This document shows positions 46,085 to 53,811 of a stretch of DNA of 64,000 bases, piece by piece. A program made the position numbers and the translations under genes. Under the pieces are notes generated by a model. The model was not told the origin of the DNA. It saw only the letters and a program-made list of their open reading frames with translations, and searched no databases. The stretch's first letter is position 1. The number at the start of each line of letters is the position of its first letter. Source of the DNA: Ignavibacterium sp. (GTDB lineage Bacteria > Bacteroidota > Ignavibacteria > Ignavibacteriales > Ignavibacteriaceae); contig JANWVQ010000091.1 in the NCBI GenBank assembly GCA_025056745.1, positions 1 through 64,000 of the forward strand, read 5' to 3'.

Positions 46085-46786
46085 ATGTATTGGAAAATAA
46101 TTTTATTTGTCTTAATGACTTTCGTCTCAATAGCGGGAATAGCATTCCCAATAGTTGAAAAACCAAGCGCTTGGTATGAATTTCCATTTATTCCCGGTCT
46201 TGAAGAAAATGCAAAAATTATCTTTTTCCACGTCCCAACTGCTTGGTTGGCTGTAATAGCATTTTTGATGGCTTTTCTTTATAGTATCAAATATCTCAGG
46301 TCAAAAAACATTAATGACGATATAAAAGCTTATGTTGCTAACCAACTTGGAATTATTTTCTGTATTCTTGCTACAGTTACGGGAGCAGTATGGGCAAGAT
46401 TTGCTTGGGGTGCATTTTGGAGTTGGGATCCTCGTCAAACAAGTATTTTTGCTTTGCTTTTAATATACGGTGCTTGGTTTGCTCTAAGATCTTCAATTGA
46501 ATCAGAAGAAAAAAGAGCAACTCTTTCTTCAGTTTATTCTATAATAGCTTTTTTTACAGTGCCATTTTTTATTTTTATTATGCCTCGAATAATGACAGGG
46601 TTACATCCCGGCTCTGCTGATGATGAAACTTCAGGACCAATTGTTAATTTTAAGATGAATGAAAATATGCTCCTTGTATTTTTTATATCGCTGATTGCAT
46701 TTACAATTCTTTATTTCTGGATGTGGAACTTAGGTTATAAATCAATAATTTATAAAGATAAATTGAACAAAAAACTTCTGAGGTAA
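46085..46786 (+). CDS. ccmC: Heme-handling membrane protein CcmC
   Basis: About 233 residues from ATG at 46085 (GGAAAG ribosome site). Six membrane helices. The heme-binding WWD motif is WGAFWSWDPRQTS (about 112-124), with His in FFHVPTAW (about 49) and HPGSADDE (about 172) as axial ligands. CcmC loads heme on CcmE. A TTG at 46070 could start it inside ccmB, but the ATG fits better. Confidence 0.95.
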   Translation: MYWKIILFVLMTFVSIAGIAFPIVEKPSAWYEFPFIPGLEENAKIIFFHVPTAWLAVIAFLMAFLYSIKYLRSKNINDDIKAYVANQLGIIFCILATVTGAVWARFAWGAFWSWDPRQTSIFALLLIYGAWFALRSSIESEEKRATLSSVYSIIAFFTVPFFIFIMPRIMTGLHPGSADDETSGPIVNFKMNENMLLVFFISLIAFTILYFWMWNLGYKSIIYKDKLNKKLLR

Positions 46787-46789
46787 ACC

Positions 46790-46939
46790 GTGTTAGATTT
46801 TTTATCTAAAAATGCAATTTACATTGTAATGATAATTGTCCTGATTGTTTGGACAGGAATTTTCTTTTATTTACTTGGAATGGATAGAAGAATAAAATCA
46901 ATTGAACAAGAATTGAAAGGAGAAAAAAATGAAGAATAA
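46790..46939 (+). CDS. ccmD: CcmD-like small membrane protein
   Basis: A 49-residue ORF between ccmC and ccmE: GTG start with GAGGT just upstream, one membrane helix (about 10-30, IYIVMIIVLIVWTGIFFYLL) and a charged C-terminal tail (DRRIKSIEQELKGEKNEE). Position, size and layout match CcmD, which stabilises the CcmC-CcmE complex. It overlaps ccmE by 11 bases. Confidence 0.85.
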   Translation: MLDFLSKNAIYIVMIIVLIVWTGIFFYLLGMDRRIKSIEQELKGEKNEE

Positions 46940-47321
46940 GTACCTATTTGGTGGAATTATTATCGTTTTATTTTTAGGAATAATGGGTTATTTATTTACC
47001 CAAAGCAATATAAAATATGAAAATAATTTTTCCATCGTTAAAGCTTCTCATAAAACCGTCAAAGCAACTGGTAGTTGGGTAAAGGAAAAACAATACTCTT
47101 ATGATGCAGAAAATAATTTGTTCAAGTTCTATATAAGAGATGATAAGGGTGAGGAAATGTTGGTAGTCTATAAAGGAGCAATGCCTAATAACTTTGAATC
47201 TGCAACAAGTGTAGTAGTTACTGGCTCTTATCAGGATAATTATTTTTACGCAAAGGAAATTCTAACAAAATGTCCAAGCAAGTATCAAGAACAAACTGCA
47301 ACCCAATCATCGAGTTTGTAA
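46929..47321 (+). CDS. ccmE: Heme chaperone CcmE, CxxxY type
   Basis: 130 residues: N-terminal membrane helix (about 7-24), then the OB-fold periplasmic domain (about 40-113). In the usual CcmE a His in HxxxY binds heme covalently. Here the motif is CPSKY (Cys115 to Tyr119), the CxxxY variant known from some sulfate reducers and archaea. The TGSYQDNYFYAKEILTKC stretch places the motif correctly. CxxxY forms tend to occur in systems lacking CcmH. An AAAGGAG ribosome site lies before the ATG. Confidence 0.93.
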   Translation: MKNKYLFGGIIIVLFLGIMGYLFTQSNIKYENNFSIVKASHKTVKATGSWVKEKQYSYDAENNLFKFYIRDDKGEEMLVVYKGAMPNNFESATSVVVTGSYQDNYFYAKEILTKCPSKYQEQTATQSSSL

Positions 47322-47361
47322 TATAGTTAATTTTATTTTTCTTTAATTCTTAGGAGAATTT

Positions 47362-49764
47362 ATGATTGGAAGTATCATTTTGACATTCGCATTAGTTTTT
47401 AGCATAATTTCGATGATAATGTATTACTTAAATTTCAGAGGATATAATAATACATTATCCTATGCAAGAATCTTTTATCATTTGACCTCAATATTTGTAA
47501 TAGTTGCTTCGACATTTCTATGGTATTACATACTCACTCATCAATATCAGTATAAGTATGTTTTTAGTTATAGTAATAATTCACTTTCAACGGGACTTCT
47601 GTTCTCCTCATTTTGGGGTGGGCAAGAAGGAAGCTTTATGTTATGGATTTTATTTACTGTAATTATTGGAGTCATTTTACAATCTTATTCTTCAAAAAGG
47701 GGTGATTTAGAACCAAGAGTGATGACAGTTTTTACACTCGCCACATCTTTCTTGTTATTAATGGTTTCTCCTTGGTTAAAGAATCCTTTCGAATATATTT
47801 GGACAACACCAATATTTGTTGATTTAAAGTCAATAAATTCAAATTACTTAAATCTACCTTTTTTACAATCATTTTTATTCCCTGATCCACAAACAGGAAC
47901 AACTTACGTTCAAGTATCATCAACATTATTAGCCTCTTTGGTTCAGAATGGAATTGATCCAAATACATTTATAGTTAATGGTAGAGGATTAAATCCACAA
48001 TTATTGAATTTTTGGATGCAAATTCATCCTCCGATTCTTTTCGTTGGATTTTCTATGGCAACTGTTCCTTTTGCATTTGCTGTTTCAGCTTTAATGAAAA
48101 ATGAATATAGAGATTGGGTTAGTCAATCATTTCCTTGGTTATTGGCAGGAACTGGGATTTTAGGTTTAGGAATAATGCTTGGGGGTTATTGGGCTTATGA
48201 AATGCTTGGTTGGGGAGGTTATTGGGCTTGGGATCCTGTTGAAAATTCAAGTTTAATTCCTTGGCTTATCGGTGTTGCAACTATTCATACAATGCTTGTT
48301 CAAAAAAGAAGTCAAATGCAAAGCGAAGGAAATGGTAGATATGTCAAAACTAATTTAATTTTAAGTATTCTCGTCTATATACTCGTATTATACAGCACAT
48401 TTTTAACACGCAGTGGAGTTCTTGGAGATGCCTCAGTTCATTCTTTTGTTGATCCTGGTATGCTTGTCTACCTATTCCTGATAATTTTCATCGGTTCATT
48501 TACATTACTTGGAATTGGCTTGATAATTTACAGATGGAAAGAACTACAATCTGAAATACCTCAAGATGAAAGTCTTCTCTCCCGAGAATTATCTTTATTC
48601 ACTGCTGCAGTGGTTTTGTGTGCTTCTGCAATAATAGTTTTTGTTGGGACGTCAGCTCCAATAGTTGGTCGTTCGGTTGATATTTCTTTTTATAATGAAA
48701 TGCACGTTCCTTTAGCTATCATAGTTGGTTTGTTGAATGGATTAAGTTTATTACTGAAATGGAAAACTACTTCTACTCAAGAATTATTAAGTAAGTCCGT
48801 CATTTATTTAGCTGTAAGTGCCGTTCTTACAGTTTTGATGATTTTGATCGGTGGAGTAAATGATATAATGATGATTTTACTTTCATTCTCAGCAATTTTT
48901 ACTATAATAGTTAATGGAGAAATTGCTATAAAAATAATAAAGAATAACTTTGACAAACTAGGTGCTTATGTAGCTCACATTGGATTAGCAATTTTTATCC
49001 TCGGTGTTATTGGTTCTTCTGCTTATAGTAAGGAGAAGACTTTGAATTTAGTTAAAGGTAAACCGGTTGAAGCTTTCGGATATCAAATGGTTTTCACAGG
49101 TTATCAACCAATTGAGAATGCAACTAAGTATGCATTTAACATAAGTATGAGTAAAAATGGTAAAACTTATAATGCTTCACCTGTGATGTATATTGCTGAA
49201 TATAACAATAGTTTAATGAGAGAGCCTTCAATTGTTGTATTGCCTACTAAAGATATTTATATAGCTCCATTAAGTTATGAAGAAAAAGATGGTCATTCTC
49301 ACGCGGGGTCAATTAATATTGAAAAGGGGAAATCTGTTGAATTTGAAAATATTAAATTAACCTTTGATAAATTTGAAATGGATTCAGATGTAATGAAGGC
49401 TATGCAAGAAGGTAGAGATTTTCAACTTGGTGCAGTAATGTTAGCAGAGTCAAATGGAAAAACTTATCAATTTAAGTTATTCAGGAAACAAAAAGGCTCT
49501 GAGGTTGAATTTACATCATTTGAATCTAAAGAATTGAATCTTCGAGTAGAGCTTTTGAATTTATCAGCTCAAGGAGTTGAACTTTCAATATCAAGATTAG
49601 ATCAACCAAAAGAAATTGTGAAAAAAGAATCTCAAGAAGTTTTAGTAGTAAATGCAAGTATCAAACCATTTGTCAGCCTAGTTTGGATTGGAGTTTTGGT
49701 ATTGGTAATTGGATTTTTTATATCATTCAGCAGAAGATTGAAAGAATCGCACAATAGTGATTAA
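47362..49764 (+). CDS. ccmF: Cytochrome c heme lyase CcmF
   Basis: An 800-residue polytopic membrane protein. The WWD motif is WGGYWAWDPVENSSLIPW (about 285-302), with His ligands in QIHPPILF (about 220) and TIHTMLV (about 309). WGGQEGSFMLW (about 90) and YSTFLTRSGVLGDASVHSF (about 349-367) are typical. The long C-terminal soluble region (about 565-775) is common in CcmF. It ligates heme to apocytochrome thiols. An AGGAG ribosome site precedes the ATG, and a terminator follows the gene. No ccmG, ccmH or ccmI follows. Confidence 0.96.
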   Translation: MIGSIILTFALVFSIISMIMYYLNFRGYNNTLSYARIFYHLTSIFVIVASTFLWYYILTHQYQYKYVFSYSNNSLSTGLLFSSFWGGQEGSFMLWILFTVIIGVILQSYSSKRGDLEPRVMTVFTLATSFLLLMVSPWLKNPFEYIWTTPIFVDLKSINSNYLNLPFLQSFLFPDPQTGTTYVQVSSTLLASLVQNGIDPNTFIVNGRGLNPQLLNFWMQIHPPILFVGFSMATVPFAFAVSALMKNEYRDWVSQSFPWLLAGTGILGLGIMLGGYWAYEMLGWGGYWAWDPVENSSLIPWLIGVATIHTMLVQKRSQMQSEGNGRYVKTNLILSILVYILVLYSTFLTRSGVLGDASVHSFVDPGMLVYLFLIIFIGSFTLLGIGLIIYRWKELQSEIPQDESLLSRELSLFTAAVVLCASAIIVFVGTSAPIVGRSVDISFYNEMHVPLAIIVGLLNGLSLLLKWKTTSTQELLSKSVIYLAVSAVLTVLMILIGGVNDIMMILLSFSAIFTIIVNGEIAIKIIKNNFDKLGAYVAHIGLAIFILGVIGSSAYSKEKTLNLVKGKPVEAFGYQMVFTGYQPIENATKYAFNISMSKNGKTYNASPVMYIAEYNNSLMREPSIVVLPTKDIYIAPLSYEEKDGHSHAGSINIEKGKSVEFENIKLTFDKFEMDSDVMKAMQEGRDFQLGAVMLAESNGKTYQFKLFRKQKGSEVEFTSFESKELNLRVELLNLSAQGVELSISRLDQPKEIVKKESQEVLVVNASIKPFVSLVWIGVLVLVIGFFISFSRRLKESHNSD

Positions 49765-49787
49765 TTGATTTAGATTAAAATAATTTT

Positions 49788-49847
49788 GGCTGCCTCAAAG
49801 TTTTAAGAAGTTTATAAACAAATTGAATTTTGAGACAGCCTTTTTTT
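49788..49847 (+). terminator. Rho-independent terminator after ccmF
   Basis: GGCTGCCTCAAA (49788-49799) pairs with TTTGAGACAGCC (49829-49840) with one C-A mismatch, a long loop and seven T. It lies between the convergent ccmF and kamA genes; the T run touches the kamA stop region. No T run follows on the minus strand, so it acts mainly rightward. Confidence 0.85.
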
Positions 49848-51003
49848 ATAACTCTTGTAAAATTTCTAATGGTGATTTCTCCTTTGTACTAATCGTTTTC
49901 TTAGTTTTACCATTCTTCCCATTTTTCTTAAATTCAGATCCATAGCCATTTATATTATTTTTGTCAGCGTAGTTTTTATAAGTATAAAGTTTGTTTTGAT
50001 AATTACGCATAATGATTTTTTCTTCATCGTGATAGAGGACGTATTTGGGCAACAAAGGAATCTTACCTCCACCACCCGGAGCATCAATAACAAAATGAGG
50101 GACTGCTAATCCTGATGTGTATCCTCTCAATGCTTCAATTATTTTTAATCCAGTTTCAACTGAAGTTCTAAAATGATTTGCACCTTTTGTTTCATCAGCC
50201 ATATACATATAGTAAGGACGAACACGAATCTTTAATAGCTTTTGCACAAGTTCTTTAACAACTTCTGGATCATCATTAACTCCTTTCATAATTACCATCT
50301 GATTGCCAACTGGAATTCCTGCATCAGCAAGCATTTCACAGGCTTTAGAACTTTCAGGTGTAATTTCCCAAGGATGGTTAAAATGAGTATTACAATAAAT
50401 TGGATGATATTTCTTTAACATATTGCATAGTTTAGGGGTAATTCTCTGTGGTAGAACACAAGGCATTTTTGTGCCAAGTCTTATTATCTCAATATGAGGT
50501 ATTTGTCTTAATCGTTGCAATATTTTTTCTAACATTGCATCAGTTAACATTAAAGGATCGCCACCAGAAAGTATAACGTCTCTAATTTCAGTATGTTCTT
50601 CTAAATATTTAAATGCACTTTCTAGTCCTTTCATTGAAATTTTTTCGTGGTTACCAACTTTTCTCTTTCTTGTACAAAATCTGCAATATAAACCGCATTG
50701 ACTTGTTACAAGAAACAATGCTCTGTCTGGATAACGGTGAGTAATATTTGGCACCGGACTCATTGCATCTTCAAGGAGAGGGTCTTCTTCGGCGTCATAA
50801 TCTTCTAATTCTTTTTTATCCGGAACACATTGAAGCCAAATTGGATCTCCCGGATATCTAATTAAGCTTAAATAGTAAGGGTTGATACGAGCCTGAAAAA
50901 ATCCGTCGAGTTGTTCGGCAATTTTTCTATCAAGACCGAATTTTTCAACGAGTTGATCCACTGTGTGGATGCTATCTCGTATCATTTGTTGCCATAGTTC
51001 CAT
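49846..51003 (-). CDS. kamA: Lysine 2,3-aminomutase family radical SAM enzyme (KamA)
   Basis: 385 residues. The radical SAM cluster motif is CGLYCRFC (about 117-124). DVILSGGDPLML (about 159-170) and the PLP-Lys motif DAPGGGGKIPLLPKY (about 322-336) are typical of KamA. The two acidic residues that bind the lysine amino groups appear to be present (Asp in MADETKGANHF, about 278, and Asp in DAPGGGGK), which favours lysine over glutamate. The product would be beta-lysine. A Lys-rich tail follows (about 354-385). It is the last gene of a four-gene leftward operon, 8 bases after the GNAT gene, with GAGG before its ATG. An EF-P lysylation role (EpmB-like) is possible but the protein is longer than EpmB. 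Confidence 0.9.
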   Translation of the reverse strand: MELWQQMIRDSIHTVDQLVEKFGLDRKIAEQLDGFFQARINPYYLSLIRYPGDPIWLQCVPDKKELEDYDAEEDPLLEDAMSPVPNITHRYPDRALFLVTSQCGLYCRFCTRKRKVGNHEKISMKGLESAFKYLEEHTEIRDVILSGGDPLMLTDAMLEKILQRLRQIPHIEIIRLGTKMPCVLPQRITPKLCNMLKKYHPIYCNTHFNHPWEITPESSKACEMLADAGIPVGNQMVIMKGVNDDPEVVKELVQKLLKIRVRPYYMYMADETKGANHFRTSVETGLKIIEALRGYTSGLAVPHFVIDAPGGGGKIPLLPKYVLYHDEEKIIMRNYQNKLYTYKNYADKNNINGYGSEFKKNGKNGKTKKTISTKEKSPLEILQEL

Positions 51004-51011
51004 AATTATCC

Positions 51012-51494
51012 TCAGTTTTGCTTTTGATTAAAAAACTTTCCAAAAATTAGAAGATTATCTCCTATTGAATAAAAATCTTTTATCTCTCCGATAATTGAAT
51101 AATTATTTCTAAAATAAAAAATCTGTGTTGGAAGATATTCCTCTCTTGAGGAGGTTTCGGCAATTATCCATCTTCCATTTCGCTCTTTGACAAAATTTTC
51201 TGCGTGTTCCAATAATTTTTTGCCAATACCATTTCCTGAATAATCAGGATCTGTAACAATCCAATAAAGATCATATACAGCATCTGTCAAAGGGCGTCTG
51301 CCAGTGCAATGATAACCGAGTATCAAATTGTTTTCTTCGTAAACAAAAACATTATAATCATTTTGTTTTGGATCATTTGCAGCAATATTAACCAGTTCCA
51401 TTGCCACTTTGACTTCTTCGTCATTAAAATTTGATATTTTATTCAGTAGTTTTTCAATTGCACTTACATCAGACGGCTTTATTGAGCGAATCAT
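51012..51494 (-). CDS. GNAT family N-acetyltransferase
   Basis: 160 residues. The acetyl-CoA motif is YSGNGIGKKLLEHAENF (about 84-100). LYWIVTDPDYSG and the RNNYSIIGEIKDFY C-terminal part complete the GNAT fold. It is shorter than the usual beta-lysine acetyltransferase AblB, and I do not see AblB features. It starts 26 bases inside the second ATP-grasp gene and ends 8 bases before kamA, so its substrate is probably linked to beta-lysine or the ligated product. That link is inference. Confidence 0.88.
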   Translation of the reverse strand: MIRSIKPSDVSAIEKLLNKISNFNDEEVKVAMELVNIAANDPKQNDYNVFVYEENNLILGYHCTGRRPLTDAVYDLYWIVTDPDYSGNGIGKKLLEHAENFVKERNGRWIIAETSSREEYLPTQIFYFRNNYSIIGEIKDFYSIGDNLLIFGKFFNQKQN

Positions 51495-52530
51495 TTTTCT
51501 TTCTTTCTAAAGCAAAACTTGTTATTGTTTTTAATAATTCACTATAGCTCAATCCCGCTGCTTTTGCAGCTCTTACAAATCCTGAGTCTGGAGATATATC
51601 AGGATTTGGATTAACTTCAATTACATAAGGAATATTTTCTTTTGATAGCCTTATATCAACTCTTGCATAATCTCTACAGTTCATTATTGAATAAGCCTTT
51701 AAAGCAACTTTTTCGATTTTTGATTTTAAATGTTTATTCAATTTTGCAGGACAGATTGGTTTTGTGTATTTGAAATATTCACTCTCTTCAATCCATTTAC
51801 CTTCATAGGTAACAATTTTAGGTAAGTCTTCTGATAGACCCGTGAAGTCTATTTCCGATAATGGTAACACCTGTCCATTTAATATTGCAACATTTATCTC
51901 CCGACCATCTATGAATTCTTCCACTAAAATTTTTTTATTGTAAGTTTCAGATAGGAAGTTAAAGTGTTTCCTTAATTGATTAAAATTTTTTACAACAGAA
52001 AATTCTGATATTCCAATACTTGCATCTTCTTCATCTAATTTCATTATAACAGGAAAATTAAGTTTAAAGTTTTTTGAAGAGATTTTAGTATGTGGCTCTA
52101 AGGTAATAAATCGAGGAGTTGGTATTCCATAAGATGAAAGGATGACTTTTGTTCTTTCTTTGTTTAAGCAATTTCCTAGAGTTGCTGCGGTGTTTCCTGT
52201 AAATTCGATATTTAATAGTTCAAATAAACCAGCCACACAATATTCGTAATTAGTTATGCCTTCGACAGACTCTATGAAATTGACAACTGCATCTGGAGCG
52301 AAATCTTGGAGTTTGTTAATAAAAGATTTAATGTTTTTATCTACGGCATAAGTCTCAACAACAGAAAATTCTTCTGATAAAATTTTAGCAATTTCATCTA
52401 TCTGTTCAGCAAAGGAATATTCAGATAAATCTTTTTTATCAAAACTATTAGAATCGGGTTTTCCATTGTATATTGAAAAAACACTGACTGGTGCATTATA
52501 ACAAACAAGTATTTTTGCTTCTTGTTTCAT
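51469..52530 (-). CDS. ATP-grasp ligase, D-Ala-D-Ala ligase-like (second of a pair)
   Basis: 353 residues. The ATP-grasp fold shows LNKERTKVILSSYGIPTPRF (central entry), VIMKLDEEDASIGIS (about 164-178, ATP-binding Lys), LVEEFIDGREINVAIL (about 202-217) and the metal-binding end ARVDIRLSKENIPYVIEVNP (about 294-313). These ligases join an acyl-phosphate to an amine. It is not the cell-wall D-Ala ligase in the strict sense, since it is paired with a diverged paralogue beside KamA and GNAT. It overlaps its paralogue by 4 bases and the GNAT gene by 26. Confidence 0.88.
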   Translation of the reverse strand: MKQEAKILVCYNAPVSVFSIYNGKPDSNSFDKKDLSEYSFAEQIDEIAKILSEEFSVVETYAVDKNIKSFINKLQDFAPDAVVNFIESVEGITNYEYCVAGLFELLNIEFTGNTAATLGNCLNKERTKVILSSYGIPTPRFITLEPHTKISSKNFKLNFPVIMKLDEEDASIGISEFSVVKNFNQLRKHFNFLSETYNKKILVEEFIDGREINVAILNGQVLPLSEIDFTGLSEDLPKIVTYEGKWIEESEYFKYTKPICPAKLNKHLKSKIEKVALKAYSIMNCRDYARVDIRLSKENIPYVIEVNPNPDISPDSGFVRAAKAAGLSYSELLKTITSFALERKKNDSLNKAV

Positions 52531-53582
52531 ACAAGATTATATCTTTTACAAGCTGCTAATAAAACTTGATTGATCATCTCTTCATAAGTCATTCCAGCAG
52601 TGCGAGCTGCTTTTGGGTAGCTTGAGTTCTCTTTTGGATCGGGCATTATTCCAGGTAATGGATTAATTTCAATTACATTTGGAATACCATCTTTATCAAG
52701 CCTTATATCAATCCTGCTCCAATCTCTACATCTTAAAACTTCATAAGTCTTTAAGCAAACTTCAATGATTTTATTCTCAAGTTGCTTATCAATTTGAGCC
52801 GGACAATCAAAAACATCAAAATCACTTTCTTTAGTATCTAAAATCCATTTAGCTTCAAAAGAATATATGGGCTTAACATTTTCAGGATATTTATCGTAAC
52901 GCACTTCAATTATCGGAAGGACTCTTGTCTCTTTTCCATTACCTAATAGTGCAACAGTAAATTCTCTACCCGATAAAAACTCTTCAACTAATGCAGGTTG
53001 TTTATATAGACTTGTTATTCTATCAATTTCATTTTTCAATTCAGAGAAGTTACTTGCAATTGAAGAGAAAAAAATTCCTTTTGATGAACCTTCGGAGATT
53101 GGTTTTACAAACAGAGGATAATTAAAACTTTTGCCATTTAATTGAGAGGTGTTTTCATAAACAAAAAATTTTGCATTTGGTATATTGTAGTAATTTAAGA
53201 TTTCTTTGGTGCGAGATTTATCTAAACAAATACCAAGTGTTAATGCATCACTGCCTGTGTAAGGTATGTCTAACATTTCTAACATTGCAGGAATTTGAGC
53301 TTCTCTACTAAATCCTTTTAATCCTTCAGCTATGTTGAAGACTATATCAGGACGAGTCGCTTTGAATTTTTCGAATGCGTTTTGATTTGCTTCAATCAAT
53401 GTAACATTATGATAGATTGATAGTGCGTCTTTTACCGCGTTGATTGTCTCCCAAGTATCCCATTCAGCATATTGATCTAACTGAGTTGTATCGTTGTGAA
53501 TAACAGATTGATTTTTTGAGGACACTATTTCGGAGAAAGTTGAACTTTCTGGTTTTACATTGAATGCTAATGCAACACTCAA
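52527..53582 (-). CDS. ATP-grasp ligase, D-Ala-D-Ala ligase-like (first of a pair)
   Basis: 351 residues, a diverged tandem paralogue of the next ORF. LDKSRTKEILNYYNIPNAKF, LFVKPISEGSSKGI (about 157-170), LVEEFLSGREFTVALL (about 199-214) and SRIDIRLDKDGIPNVIEINP (about 298-317) are the ATP-grasp landmarks. The acceptor loop differs from its partner (LPGIMPDPKENSSYPKAA against NPDISPDSGFVRAA), which suggests different substrates. The start is probably TTG at 53582. An in-frame ATT at 53609, which has a GGAG 5 bases upstream, would add nine residues. It is first in the operon, with a promoter about 57 bases upstream. Confidence 0.87.
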   Translation of the reverse strand: MSVALAFNVKPESSTFSEIVSSKNQSVIHNDTTQLDQYAEWDTWETINAVKDALSIYHNVTLIEANQNAFEKFKATRPDIVFNIAEGLKGFSREAQIPAMLEMLDIPYTGSDALTLGICLDKSRTKEILNYYNIPNAKFFVYENTSQLNGKSFNYPLFVKPISEGSSKGIFFSSIASNFSELKNEIDRITSLYKQPALVEEFLSGREFTVALLGNGKETRVLPIIEVRYDKYPENVKPIYSFEAKWILDTKESDFDVFDCPAQIDKQLENKIIEVCLKTYEVLRCRDWSRIDIRLDKDGIPNVIEINPLPGIMPDPKENSSYPKAARTAGMTYEEMINQVLLAACKRYNLV

Positions 53583-53638
53583 TCTTCTACTGAATATTGA
53601 TGATAAAATAACTTCTCCGAAAAAATTTTTTTCTAAAG

Positions 53639-53668
53639 CAAATATAATGTTTATAAAAACTTTGTCAA
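53639..53668 (-). promoter_or_regulatory. Promoter of the ATP-grasp/GNAT/kamA operon
   Basis: On the minus strand, TTGACA (53668-53663) is followed, 19 bases after the TTG, by TATATTTG (53646-53639, then C). This fits TTG-N19-TAnnTTTG, and the TTGACA also matches a sigma-70 -35 box. It lies 57 bases upstream of the TTG start of the first ligase gene. Confidence 0.7.
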
Positions 53669-53811
53669 GAAGTTGTGATTATATGAGATGTTAATTAAAA
53701 AAATTTTTTTGTGAGTGAATACATTTAAAAAACTTTTTAATGAAATTTTATAACATTCGTTTTAGCATTGATTAGAGGGCTTGAAATCAATATGAACATT
53801 TTAAATTAGAT

